Shown here piece after piece: positions 8,865 to 17,504 of a DNA stretch of 64,000 bases. A model generated the notes under the pieces. That model did no database searches. It saw only the letters and a list, made by a program, of their open reading frames with translations, and was not told the origin of the DNA. The stretch spans positions 10,198,082 through 10,262,081 of the forward strand of contig NC_067207.1 in assembly GCF_026262505.1 (NCBI RefSeq). The letters run 5' to 3'. Positions within the stretch are counted from its first letter, which is position 1, and each line of letters starts with the position of its first letter. Source of the stretch: Trichomonas vaginalis G3 (lineage: Eukaryota; Parabasalia; Trichomonadida; Trichomonadidae). The translations under genes and the position numbers were made by a program.

Positions 8865-9734
8865 ATGTATCGGAAGTTGTCTAAGTTAGAACACTCGGAA
8901 ATAAAACAACTTCTTACAGAAGCTAACATAGAAGTAGCAAAACATTACGCAACAAACAAAAAGGCACTCGCTGACTTCATTAAAGACTATAATGGTGCAA
9001 TAAGTTATGATAGAATTCATGAGTTCATAAAGTCGCAACGCGGCGAGGACGAAGTTCATGCAAGAGTATTTCCTTTAAATGACATTGCTATTGACTTATA
9101 TCATAGACGTTCAGTACCTCATGAAGTAAGAAGAGAAATGTTTGACATAACAAATGCAAACATTGGTGAAACAAGAAGAAGAGACGACACACTGAAACAA
9201 CAGAGAAGAGAGATGTTTAAGAGCGCTATAGAACAAGTTCGCAAAGCTAACGATGTCATTCGTTCCATTGACGACAAACCAAAAGAAGGTGAGAGATGGT
9301 TAAAGAAAGATGAAGAGAATAGGAAGAGAAATGTGAAGTCAGGCAATAGACTCATTGACTTTAACATCGAAGCTTTAGATGAACCAAACAGAGACTACTT
9401 ACACAAACATTTCGGTAAGGTTTTCATGAGACTCTTAGAGAAAATTAAAATAAACTCCCAACAAAGATGGATGGTATGTTATAAACTTGGTGGAAAGTAT
9501 GAATGTTCTACGTTAAACCTCAATAATATTGGAACATTACTACATCAGCTCTTGAAGGAGAACTTTATATCAGAGATAGAAGCAAATGCTGCAGGTATTG
9601 TTGAAATCACTATGACTTTCTTCTTGACAAACATAAAGAATCTTACTGAAATAAAGATGTATGATTTAACAGAATATGAAGGCTTAACGATGCTCAGATG
9701 TAAAGAAAGGAAAGCCACAGAAGCGACCATATAG
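8865..9734 (+). CDS. Polymerase-leader frame (N-terminal replication region)
   Basis: A 289-residue frame just ahead of the polymerase frame on the same strand. It is basic and helical at first (KLSKLEHSEIKQLLTEANIE), with a highly charged middle and a beta-rich end. The polymerase of Maverick B at 62667 has several hundred comparable residues before its polymerase-type section, including a matching RYTFTV/TITDLDG-type stretch. This frame is therefore probably the N-terminal region of the polymerase polypeptide, where the terminal-protein-like part sits in protein-primed enzymes. The replication region of this copy looks broken. Confidence 0.5.
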   Translation: MYRKLSKLEHSEIKQLLTEANIEVAKHYATNKKALADFIKDYNGAISYDRIHEFIKSQRGEDEVHARVFPLNDIAIDLYHRRSVPHEVRREMFDITNANIGETRRRDDTLKQQRREMFKSAIEQVRKANDVIRSIDDKPKEGERWLKKDEENRKRNVKSGNRLIDFNIEALDEPNRDYLHKHFGKVFMRLLEKIKINSQQRWMVCYKLGGKYECSTLNLNNIGTLLHQLLKENFISEIEANAAGIVEITMTFFLTNIKNLTEIKMYDLTEYEGLTMLRCKERKATEATI

Positions 9735-9829
9735 AGATGAAAGCACACTGACAAATGACCAGAAAGCCATTTTGGAAGCTCTTAAGCAAACAGGAAACCC
9801 AGCACTTATAGAAAGCTTTTGGAAAGATA

Positions 9830-12646
9830 ATGGTGAAAAGAAGTTTTTATAAGAAGAGAAGCGGTCAGTTCTGGAAGTATCTTTGCACATTACCTATAAA
9901 TCTTGAACGCTACCAAATCTTCAATGAACTGAACAAAAGAACTGCAACACTTATGACAGAAGACAATTGTTTCGTTTATGCTTGCATTCAAGCTGGAGTA
10001 AATGAAGAAACTATTGACCACATGAGAGAAGTCATTCGTGCTAGAGACTTTCCTCAAAGTAAAGTACAAGAAATTTCTGACGCAACAGGTATAGCATTTA
10101 ATGTTGTCATTGGTTATTTCAATGACTCAAGACATAATGAAATAAAGAGATATATACCAAAAGAATGTGAAACTGTTCGAACTATTGACTTACTTCTTGT
10201 TGAAGACCACTACATGCTAAACGAAAGATTACCAATGACAACATATTTCATTCGCAACTATATAGAAATTCTCAAAGCTTGTGGTGGAATGAACATTGAG
10301 AAACAAATGAAGATTTATACAAAGAGAGAAGATAAATATGTAGTTCGTTATGATAGAACAACACCGCTATGGGATGTTATGAAAACATTGTGGGAGTGCA
10401 AATATTTCGAACCTATTTCTTATGGAGAACTTTTCACATATACTACTGACTTATATAAACAGAACCTTGCACCATTTAAAGATTTGACATATGCTCCAAA
10501 GTATTGTGTACAACTGAAGAAGAAAGCCGAGTCAAAAGAAGTAAATAAAAATAAGTGCAAGTTCATTCCTGAGCACGTTTTCTTTGCTGACTTTGAGTGT
10601 AGTACGGATGGCTTTCATAAAGCTTTTAACATCTGTTATGACAGTGAAGATGGTTCAGTGAGTGAAAGCATTTGGGGTCAGAACTGTGCAACAGAATTTT
10701 TGGAACGACTTCCTGACAAGAGTTTAATATATTTCCATAACCTCAGTTATGATATAAACTTCATCTTAAGACACATGACAGAAGTGAAAGGAACTCCCAT
10801 CATTAAAGGTTCACGAACAATGCAAATAACTGGTTTATATAAAGGAAGGGCAATTATTATAAAAGACTCTTACAGTGTTATAAATAAGAAGCTTAAACTA
10901 TTTCCTGCTATGTTTAACTTACAAACAGGACCGAAAGAAGTATTTCCATATAACTACTACAGCAGTACTTTATTAGCAAATGACAACAGAACTGGTGTCA
11001 TTTCTGAAGCGTGTAAGTTTATCCGGGATGCAGATACATTTATGAAAAACATAGATTCCATCAAAGGTTGCAGAATAGATGAAAACCACTTCGACTTAGA
11101 AAAATATAGCACATTTTATTGCAAACAAGATGTAAGAATTTTAAGAGAAGGTTTTGTTAAGTTCCGCAATGACATATTGAAAGAATTTGATTTAAACGTT
11201 TATGACTACGTTAGTATTTGTTCAATTGCTAACAAATTATTTGAGAACAGAGTGTACTTCCCGAATGGAAATTTATATGACCTCTCAAATAAACCAAGAG
11301 AATTTATTTCGAGATGCATTCAAGGTGGAAGATGTATGTTGTCAGATAACATGAAACAAAAGAGCGAAAAGAAACTCATTGCTGATTTCGACGCTGTTTC
11401 ATTATATCCATCAGCTATCGCGAGACTTTATACTTTAGAAGGAATTCCAAAAGTATTGAAGGATGAGATGTTAAGCACAGAGTATCTCATGAGACATTTA
11501 TTCGATGACGACCAAAAGGAACCCATTGGTGAAAAGTTTGTGTCTGGCTTCTTTGTTCTCATTAAGATAACAGAGATTGGAATACATAGACACTTTCCTT
11601 TAATAGTTTGTGACCCTGAACTAAATCCAGAACTTAACGTTCCCAGAAGTTCAAACACTTGCTGTCTCATGTATGTTGACCATATAACATTACAAGACCT
11701 CATAAAATATCAAGGTGTCAAATGTGAAGTGTTGCAAGGATACTATTACGATGGAAACAGAGATATTAGAATAAGAGATGAAGTAAAGAAGTTGTTTGAG
11801 TTAAGGTTAAAGTATAAGAAAGAAGGAAATCCTTTGCAAGAAAATATAAAGCTCATTCTGAACAGCATTTATGGCAAAACTATTCTATCTCCTATTGAGT
11901 CAAAAATAACCATAGTAAATGACAAAGATGCTATAAGATATGCCATCAGAAACTACAACCATATAGTGAAGTTCGAAGGTTTGGATGGTTCAGATAAAAC
12001 TATTTTCAAGCTAACGAAAAGCATTTGCAGACACTTTAACTTCTGTCCACTTGGTGTTAACATTCTGTCTATGTCGAAGAGAATAATGTGTGAAGTATTC
12101 TGTACTGCAGAAGATATGGGTTTGTATATAGCCTATAGCGATACGGACAGTATGCATCTCTACAATGAAGATATCCCTCGTTTAGCTGAAGAGTTTGAGA
12201 AACGTTATGGAAGAGTTCTCATTGGTAAAAACCTTGGTCAATTTCATAGCGACTTTGCAGAAATAACACCTGGAAAACAAAGTTTAGCATACAAGTCAAT
12301 ATTTTGTGGAAAGAAGACCTACATAGACTTACTCACGAATGATTTAAATGAAGTTGCATTTCACTGCAGAATGAAAGGCGTGAAGCAAGATGTTATTGCT
12401 TTAACCGCTAATGAAATGTTTCCTGACTCTGTTCAGTGTTTCTATGATGAAGATAAAGGTTTAATGGTTCCGCAAGGAACATATGACAAAGACTCTGAGT
12501 TCAGTTTAATGAAACTTTACAAAGCACTTCATGATGGTCAAGAGATTGGATTTGACTTATGTAAGTCTTCTAGTCCTTGCTTTGCTGAAAAGTTTAACTT
12601 CTCAATAACGACTAAAACAAGCTTTATTCGTAAGTTGAAGTTCTGA
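9830..12646 (+). CDS. Protein-primed family B DNA polymerase (Polinton type)
   Basis: A 938-residue frame for the element's replicase. The exonuclease domain shows VFFADFECST (Exo I, about residue 252), YFHNLSYDINFIL (Exo II) and YCKQDVRIL (Exo III). The polymerase domain shows DFDAVSLYPSAIA (motif A), LILNSIYGKTI (motif B) and YIAYSDTDSMHLY (motif C, catalytic Asp-Thr-Asp), with a KXY-like KQSLAYKSI further on. This protein-primed type is shared by Polintons, adenoviruses and phi29-like phages. The frame is open from the N-terminal domain through motif C to a natural stop. The replication region as a whole looks broken upstream of this frame. Confidence 0.92.
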   Translation: MVKRSFYKKRSGQFWKYLCTLPINLERYQIFNELNKRTATLMTEDNCFVYACIQAGVNEETIDHMREVIRARDFPQSKVQEISDATGIAFNVVIGYFNDSRHNEIKRYIPKECETVRTIDLLLVEDHYMLNERLPMTTYFIRNYIEILKACGGMNIEKQMKIYTKREDKYVVRYDRTTPLWDVMKTLWECKYFEPISYGELFTYTTDLYKQNLAPFKDLTYAPKYCVQLKKKAESKEVNKNKCKFIPEHVFFADFECSTDGFHKAFNICYDSEDGSVSESIWGQNCATEFLERLPDKSLIYFHNLSYDINFILRHMTEVKGTPIIKGSRTMQITGLYKGRAIIIKDSYSVINKKLKLFPAMFNLQTGPKEVFPYNYYSSTLLANDNRTGVISEACKFIRDADTFMKNIDSIKGCRIDENHFDLEKYSTFYCKQDVRILREGFVKFRNDILKEFDLNVYDYVSICSIANKLFENRVYFPNGNLYDLSNKPREFISRCIQGGRCMLSDNMKQKSEKKLIADFDAVSLYPSAIARLYTLEGIPKVLKDEMLSTEYLMRHLFDDDQKEPIGEKFVSGFFVLIKITEIGIHRHFPLIVCDPELNPELNVPRSSNTCCLMYVDHITLQDLIKYQGVKCEVLQGYYYDGNRDIRIRDEVKKLFELRLKYKKEGNPLQENIKLILNSIYGKTILSPIESKITIVNDKDAIRYAIRNYNHIVKFEGLDGSDKTIFKLTKSICRHFNFCPLGVNILSMSKRIMCEVFCTAEDMGLYIAYSDTDSMHLYNEDIPRLAEEFEKRYGRVLIGKNLGQFHSDFAEITPGKQSLAYKSIFCGKKTYIDLLTNDLNEVAFHCRMKGVKQDVIALTANEMFPDSVQCFYDEDKGLMVPQGTYDKDSEFSLMKLYKALHDGQEIGFDLCKSSSPCFAEKFNFSITTKTSFIRKLKF

Positions 12647-12785
12647 GGTCATTTATTTTTGTCAGCAATGAGGTCATGAATGAGGTCATGAATGAGGTCA
12701 TGAATAAGGTCATGAATGAGGTCATGAATGAGGTCATTTATTTTTGTCAGCAATGAGGTCATGAATGAGGTCATTCGTGATAAAA
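12645..12785. repeat. 12-bp tandem repeat between convergent genes
   Basis: Tandem units of GAGGTCATGAAT fill the gap between the stop of the polymerase (12646) and the stop of the convergent - strand gene (12804). There are about eight full or partial units in two runs, each beginning with CATTTATTTTTGTCAGCAAT. The position between two 3' ends suggests a transcription-end or recombination role, or simple slippage. Confidence 0.8.
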
Positions 12786-12803
12786 ATAAAACTAGCGTAG
12801 ATT

Positions 12804-13661
12804 TTACAATACTGCGATGGTAGAGTTTAAGAGTTGTGCTTCAATGTAGAGACAGTCCTTATGGTCTGGAGGTAGCAAAACAGGTGCTTTATGGTCATGA
12901 GTGGAGAACATGTCTATCCAAAACTCACGATTGAAGCCAGTTAATTTATAGTATTTAGGGTTAGGAAGTGGTGAAGTTCTTGTATGACCAATGAACTCAT
13001 TTTCAACGCCTTTGGCTATATTAGAGAAAAGAATAGCTTGCTTTCTATCCCAAATGCCAGGTGTTACAATCTTTGAAAATTCATTTTTCCTCGGAAGCAT
13101 TGCATCATAATTGAAAACATTCTTGAAATCATCACTTGGTTCAGAGATTTGAAATCTTATACGTAATGGATTTTCTTTCTCTTTAGCGACTTCATTGAAT
13201 GGTGAGAATACAACAAACTGACAGTCATGTGTTCCATCTTCATTTTCATTAAATTCATAATGAAAGTCTATAAGTTGTGGCTGACTACCTTCTTCTTTCA
13301 GTTGTGCAAGAAACTCACGTAAAGGCTGTAAAGTTTGTACTTCAATGTTAAACTTTTTCTCGAACATCTCATTAAATGAAATCATACATTGCAACAATGT
13401 TGTATCGTCTTTAAAGTATTTGTATATGTGAATGTTTTGGGCGCTTAAAGACTGTTCGTCATTTTCTATCTCGACTTGAAGTATAAAGTCAACTTTCCTA
13501 AATGCACGTGTTATATACATATTTGTTATGCCAATATATTTTTCTTCATTTATGTTCACAATCCAGTCTGTTGGAAACTTAAACGTTACTCTGTTCCCCT
13601 TTATTTTGACGTCAGGGTTTTCACTACTGAACGCAACAGATAAAGGTATTTGTCTATACAT
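12804..13661 (-). CDS. Second minor-capsid-like protein of Maverick A
   Basis: A 285-residue, beta-rich protein without membrane segments. It has strand-like stretches such as VTFKFPTDWIVNI, YIGITNMYITRAF and DFILQVEIEN near the N-terminus, and ends in a hydrophobic tail (LYIEAQLLNSTIAVL). It lies directly beside the genes of the capsid region, so a single-jelly-roll penton or another minor virion protein is plausible. The upstream start region (TTTATTTTTATCCGAATT before the ATG) is nearly identical to the one before the major-capsid region at 14454, which supports co-expression. The function is inferred. Confidence 0.5.
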   Translation of the reverse strand: MYRQIPLSVAFSSENPDVKIKGNRVTFKFPTDWIVNINEEKYIGITNMYITRAFRKVDFILQVEIENDEQSLSAQNIHIYKYFKDDTTLLQCMISFNEMFEKKFNIEVQTLQPLREFLAQLKEEGSQPQLIDFHYEFNENEDGTHDCQFVVFSPFNEVAKEKENPLRIRFQISEPSDDFKNVFNYDAMLPRKNEFSKIVTPGIWDRKQAILFSNIAKGVENEFIGHTRTSPLPNPKYYKLTGFNREFWIDMFSTHDHKAPVLLPPDHKDCLYIEAQLLNSTIAVL

Positions 13662-13685
13662 TTAATTCGGATAAAAATAAACCAT

Positions 13686-13967
13686 TTACTCTTTCTTTGC
13701 TTCAGCTTCTTTAGCTTTTGCTTCAGCTTCTTCTCTAGCTTTCTTCGCCAGTAGTCTTGGGTTCTTTTGTCTTCCAGCAGCTAATGCAGCAAGTTGTTTT
13801 TCACTAAGTTTTCTCTTTGGTCTCTCTGGCTTTTGTTCTTGTTTTTGTTCCTTCAGTTCGGATAAAATTTGCTCACGAATTTCTTTCTTCAATGCTTCAA
13901 CATCTATGACCCCTTGGGTCTTGTCCGTAGGGCTTGTCTGAGTCATTTGACTGCAGATAAAAAACAA
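13686..13967 (-). CDS. Small basic/acidic coiled-coil protein
   Basis: A 93-residue frame on the - strand, just upstream of the minor-capsid candidate (24 bases apart). It is Lys/Glu/Ala-rich, with a basic centre (RPKRKLSEKQLAALAAGRQKNP) and an AKEAEAKKE coiled-coil tail. Such small basic proteins may bind DNA in the particle. I do not recognise a family. Confidence 0.5.
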   Translation of the reverse strand: MFFICSQMTQTSPTDKTQGVIDVEALKKEIREQILSELKEQKQEQKPERPKRKLSEKQLAALAAGRQKNPRLLAKKAREEAEAKAKEAEAKKE

Positions 13968-13991
13968 AATTAAAACTTTAACCGATGTAAA

Positions 13992-14327
13992 ATGAGCTTG
14001 TCAAAATCAGAGCGAGAGTCTATTATATTAAATGACGCAAGAGGAATACAACATCCTTTCTATTACGTAAGTCAGAGTAAAGATGGTAAAATATACGTAA
14101 GAAAAAGAAAGGTTCCATTAGCGAATGCAGAAAGCGACAACATTAAGGTGTATGGCAAGGGTGAAGTCCACGAAGCCCATATAAAACCTTCTGTTCAAAC
14201 TGAAAAGTCAATAGAACCAGAAGAAAAGAAGCCAGATGTACTTTCAATAACGAACCAAGAGCTTATTGCAAAGTTCGTGAATTTCATTGAAAAACAACCG
14301 AGTCAAAGAACCCTGACCCACCAGTGA
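13992..14327 (+). CDS. Small virion-region protein of Maverick A
   Basis: A 111-residue frame divergent from the preceding - strand gene. The N-terminus (LSKSERESIILNDARG) and the following beta hairpin (SKDGKIYVRKRKVPL) parallel the protein at 62037 of Maverick B (LTDEEKNSIIESARSG, KNGTASISKKKQTL), so this is a conserved Maverick protein of unknown function. Coding-like sequence continues to about 14425 and the gene looks broken. Confidence 0.5.
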   Translation: MSLSKSERESIILNDARGIQHPFYYVSQSKDGKIYVRKRKVPLANAESDNIKVYGKGEVHEAHIKPSVQTEKSIEPEEKKPDVLSITNQELIAKFVNFIEKQPSQRTLTHQ

Positions 14328-14453
14328 AAGAAGTTGAGACAAAAGAGAATGTTACAGTTCATTGAAAATGTCAAGAAACAACTTCCACCACGAATGCCAA
14401 GAAGAAGAGTGAGAATAATGAAGTAAATAGATATTTTTATCCGAAGTAAATAC

Positions 14454-16027
14454 ATGCAGAACGAACAGTTAAACGAATTTACTCCAGCAGAGCATATTCA
14501 TCAGATTCGCTCATATTTCGATATCATAGACAATGCAGTTCAAATTGGTGACACTAATAGAAAATATTCTGACGCAAAGATTCCATCACAAACCTGGAAC
14601 TGCTAAAGATAACACATGGGTAACATTCAATCTCTCACCTCCTGGTGAAAATATGTTGGACCTTTACAATACATTCATTACGTATAAAATGGAAGGTCAA
14701 TTTATTGTAGATAAAGAAATTGGTTCAGGTTCCAATAAAAAAACCCACCAGGATTTGGATTGGTTTCGATGACGCTTTCTATGCAGTTGCTGGATATCAA
14801 ATCCTTGCAAATGGTCGTATCGTATATTCTCAAGACAACGCAAGAGAAGAAGCATATATAACTTCAAACTCACAAACTACCGAACAAATAAAGAAAGTAG
14901 ATGTTTTCTCAAAGACTCGACATGAAGATGTATGGAGTCATTCGGGAACATACAGAACAGGACAAATTGTTAGTGGTCCAATTACAGCAGGAAAATCATT
15001 TGATTTTAAGCTTCGTTTAAGAATTCCTGTTAGAAGATTCCTTCCATTAGAAGCTATTCGATTTATTCCAGCTTTTGCAGGAAACATTCAGCTTAAAGTA
15101 AAGTTCAGTAGCGACGCCTTACAATGCACATCTATATCTGTAAATGATATCATTGCTTTCAATCCAACTCTTAAAGTTGCATTTGCTTCAGATTCAAATC
15201 CACCGACAAATAAATTTGTTCCATGGAATGAACCATTCACTATGATAACGAAGGCAGTAGAAGCTAGTGGAACAGTTACTATTACAACTGTAAACCAGCA
15301 ACTATTTCGAACAAAGATGGATTTTAATGAATGTTTCATTCATCCAAAAGTCATTCTCTTTAGACCCTAACATTTATACAGAACTTGTAGAACATTATAC
15401 AAACGAGGCTTTATGTTTTCCTGTTAAAGTTATGGATTGGATTCCTATGGACGGTTCATTCTCAAAGAATACAGATAGTTCAAGTGCAACATTTACAGCA
15501 GCTTATACGCCTATTAATGTTAAAAGTATTTGGGCACTATTTAGAAAGAAAGACAACTATTATGTTAATTTTGAGAACCCTAAGTTTAAATATCTTCAGC
15601 TTTCCATGGGAGCTTATGGAAATATGCCTGCAGAACCTGAAAAATCATATGGACCTGTATTTTATGAAATGGTTGCGAACGCTTGCAATACAAACAATGA
15701 TATGATAGGATTTAATGAAGATGTTATGAGGTCATTGGTGGATGATGGTAGTGTGGAACATAATGGGATAGCTATGACAACACACATTTCTTATGTGGTT
15801 TTCCAACAGAAAGTGGACTTTTGCTTCCACAAGGTCAAACATCTACTGCTCCAATAACATACAAATTGTCTGTTAAAGGACCTATTGAACTAGCAACTGA
15901 AAACGTACCAAAGCCACTTATTGGATTTATGAGGGATTGTTGCTTTGCCATTCAGGTGCGTGCTAATGGAATCCCAATAATAAGACTTGACGACTATAAC
16001 TTAGCAACTGACGACAGTGAGGAATAA
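14454..16027 (+). pseudogene. Major capsid protein region (double jelly-roll candidate), broken
   Basis: About 1.57 kb with sequence typical of a Polinton/adeno-type major capsid protein. Beta-rich segments of virion-protein character are visible (for example RRFLPLEAIRFIPAFAGNIQL and FKYLQLSMGAYGNMPAEP), spread over most of the length. Size and position, between small virion-type genes and downstream of the minor-capsid candidate, match the capsid block of these elements. The assignment rests on context and composition because no short motif is diagnostic. The region is broken, with around three breaks. Confidence 0.55.
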
Positions 16028-16057
16028 AGGATGAACGTTTATTTTTAAAGCTTATAA

Positions 16058-16497
16058 ATGAGTTCTTCATCAAGCTCTCGTGAACCTTCACCATCTATGA
16101 AACAAACTTTACCAAACGATTATGGAGCACCTATTGAATATTTCTTACGAGCTGCACAATGGAAAGAGCAGTCTCACCAAGGTTAGGTGTTCCACCAGCT
16201 CCTGTCAAAAATAGCATTTGGTCAAGTCCTTATATAAAATATGGTCTCCCACTAGGTTTGCTAGCTACAGCAGTAGCAGTTATGATGTTGAAAAGAAATA
16301 AAGCAAATGTTGTAAATAATACTGAAGTAGCTGAAGTTAAACAAACTCCAACACCTTCACAAGCAAAACCTTCAATGACTCCTGAACCTATGGAAGTACA
16401 AACTCCTGTTCAAAAGTCAACTCCTAAACCGACTCCAACATTTAAACCAGAACCTACTCCTCAAATAAATCGTAAAACTCCTGCGTTTCCTTACTGA
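16058..16497 (+). pseudogene. Small membrane-type virion protein region
   Basis: This short region follows the capsid region by 30 bases. It opens with a Ser-rich start, then a Pro-rich part and one clear transmembrane segment (LPLGLLATAVAVMMLKR). A Pro/Thr/Lys-rich tail with PTP repeats follows. One-membrane-pass proteins of this kind are usual in the virion blocks of Polintons and adenovirus-like elements. The region looks broken once. Confidence 0.5.
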
Positions 16498-16536
16498 AAA
16501 AATAACGTTATTTTTATTTAATATTAAAATTTTTAT

Positions 16537-16782
16537 TTGATTGAAATGACGACTAAAGTCACTGAAGCAATGAAACAAAAGTTTTTGGTAGAATACATTA
16601 AATCAGGAACTATTCCAGAAGGTTTTTACATTCATACTATGAAGGATGGTAGAGTTCAGTTTAGAAAGATAAAGCAACCATTAGATAAAGAAGGAATTTT
16701 GAGAAAGATTAAACTTCATGAGGACAACATTGCTGAACTTAAGAAGAAGTTAGAAGAGTTGGAGAAAGGAAGAGAGTTATAA
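16537..16782 (+). CDS. Small coiled-coil protein
   Basis: An 81-residue frame; the in-frame ATG within ATTGAAATGACG could equally be the start, which would shorten it by a few residues. A compact N-terminal part includes the hairpin MKDGRVQFRKIKQPL, similar in style to SKDGKIYVRKRKVPL at 13992. The C-terminus is a coiled coil (HEDNIAELKKKLEELEKG). Unrecognised family. Confidence 0.45.
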   Translation: MIEMTTKVTEAMKQKFLVEYIKSGTIPEGFYIHTMKDGRVQFRKIKQPLDKEGILRKIKLHEDNIAELKKKLEELEKGREL

Positions 16783-16798
16783 AGCAATGAATTCAACA

Positions 16799-16929
16799 GG
16801 GTGAAAAAAGAGGTGAGATCTCACCACTTCACCTAAATTTAAATGGATGTTTTCATACGTGTGAGGGTGGTGATATCATTTATTTTTAAGTTTATTTTTT
16901 AAAATTATTTTTTATTTTATTTTATATAA
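16799..16929 (+). promoter_or_regulatory. Fourth operator copy and AT-rich start region
   Basis: The GGTGA/TCACC operator recurs here far from the KilA block, with core AGGTGAGATCTCACC at 16811-16825 and the same inverted orientation as at 7015. It is followed by a long T/A-rich run ending at the ATG at 16930. The CCTTAAGATAG block of the other leaders is absent. Confidence 0.55.
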
Positions 16930-17250
16930 ATGACGAAAACTATTGAGATAACAAACTACAACGGTCATGAGTTCAAGAATTTGTTCTTCGTTCCTCGTGA
17001 AAATACATTCTATCAGATACGAGGGAGAAAGGGTAAAGTTAGTTTGAGCGTTTATGAAGGAATGAAGAATGGAAAGTTTATACAAGCATACGATACAAAC
17101 GGTAAACGTGTTTCATTAGCTTTGTCAAAACTTACTAACATTCATTTTGACAGTGACTTTGACATATATGAAGAAGAAAGTGAGTCAGAAGATTATGAGC
17201 TGTTATGTGAAGCACAGCAATGGGAGGAGTTGCAATACTTTTGTAAGTGA
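16930..17250 (+). CDS. Small unknown protein, last gene of Maverick A
   Basis: A 106-residue frame, the last gene before the right edge of the element. It appears to be a small beta-barrel-like domain (FKNLFFVPRENTFYQIRGRKGKVSLSVY) with an acidic tail (DFDIYEEESESEDYELL). It is preceded by the operator at 16811, so it is probably controlled with the KilA-block genes. Unrecognised family. Confidence 0.5.
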   Translation: MTKTIEITNYNGHEFKNLFFVPRENTFYQIRGRKGKVSLSVYEGMKNGKFIQAYDTNGKRVSLALSKLTNIHFDSDFDIYEEESESEDYELLCEAQQWEELQYFCK

Positions 17251-17254
17251 GAAC

Positions 17255-17415
17255 GTTTATTTTTACATTAGTGAAGTCGTTTGTGAAAACATTAGTGAAG
17301 TCGTTTGTGAAAACATTAGTGAGGTGAAGTGGTTGGTGGCTTTGTAAATATTTAAGGTTAAGTTAGTGTTGTCGTTTGTGTTGTCGTTTGTGTTGTCGTT
17401 TGTGTTGTAAAATAT
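17255..17415. repeat. Short tandem repeats at the right edge of Maverick A
   Basis: Two repeat types follow the last gene: a 24-bp unit (ATTAGTGAAGTCGTTTGTGA plus AAAC), about 2.5 copies from 17269, and a 12-bp unit (GTTGTCGTTTGT), about four copies at 17367-17409. Terminal regions of Mavericks commonly carry short repeats, so this probably marks the end of the element. A terminal inverted repeat cannot be confirmed here. Confidence 0.6.
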
Positions 17416-17445
17416 ACGTTAACGACTTTGTAAAGTGTCAAAACC

Positions 17446-17491
17446 GCTAAGTGGTGTACGGAGGCGCGCAGTGCCTCAGTACACGACTTAG
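17446..17491. repeat. Long hairpin at element/minisatellite junction
   Basis: The arms GCTAAGTGGTGTACGGAGGC (17446-17465) and the matching 17473-17491 pair over about 18 bases with two mismatches around a GCGCAGT loop. The hairpin lies exactly between the right edge of Maverick A and the start of the minisatellite. It resembles in style the hairpins at 25371-25677 and 29717-29915. Confidence 0.7.
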
Positions 17492-17504
17492 GTATACTAA
17501 CTTT

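Larger units (their letters stand above)
1..17440. mobile_element. Maverick/Polinton element A (left end outside window)
   Basis: This is a large virus-like DNA element, recognised by an rve-type integrase, a protein-primed family B DNA polymerase, a candidate major capsid region and minor capsid candidates, together with fibre-like and KilA-N genes. That gene set defines Maverick/Polinton elements, which are abundant in Trichomonas. The right edge is put between the last gene (ends 17250) and the hairpin at 17446, where short tandem repeats occur. No terminal inverted repeat can be matched because the other end is missing. No packaging ATPase or cysteine protease is visible in this part. Many genes are still open, but the fibre, polymerase and capsid regions look broken (roughly eight breaks overall), so it is a fairly young fossil. 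Confidence 0.85.
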
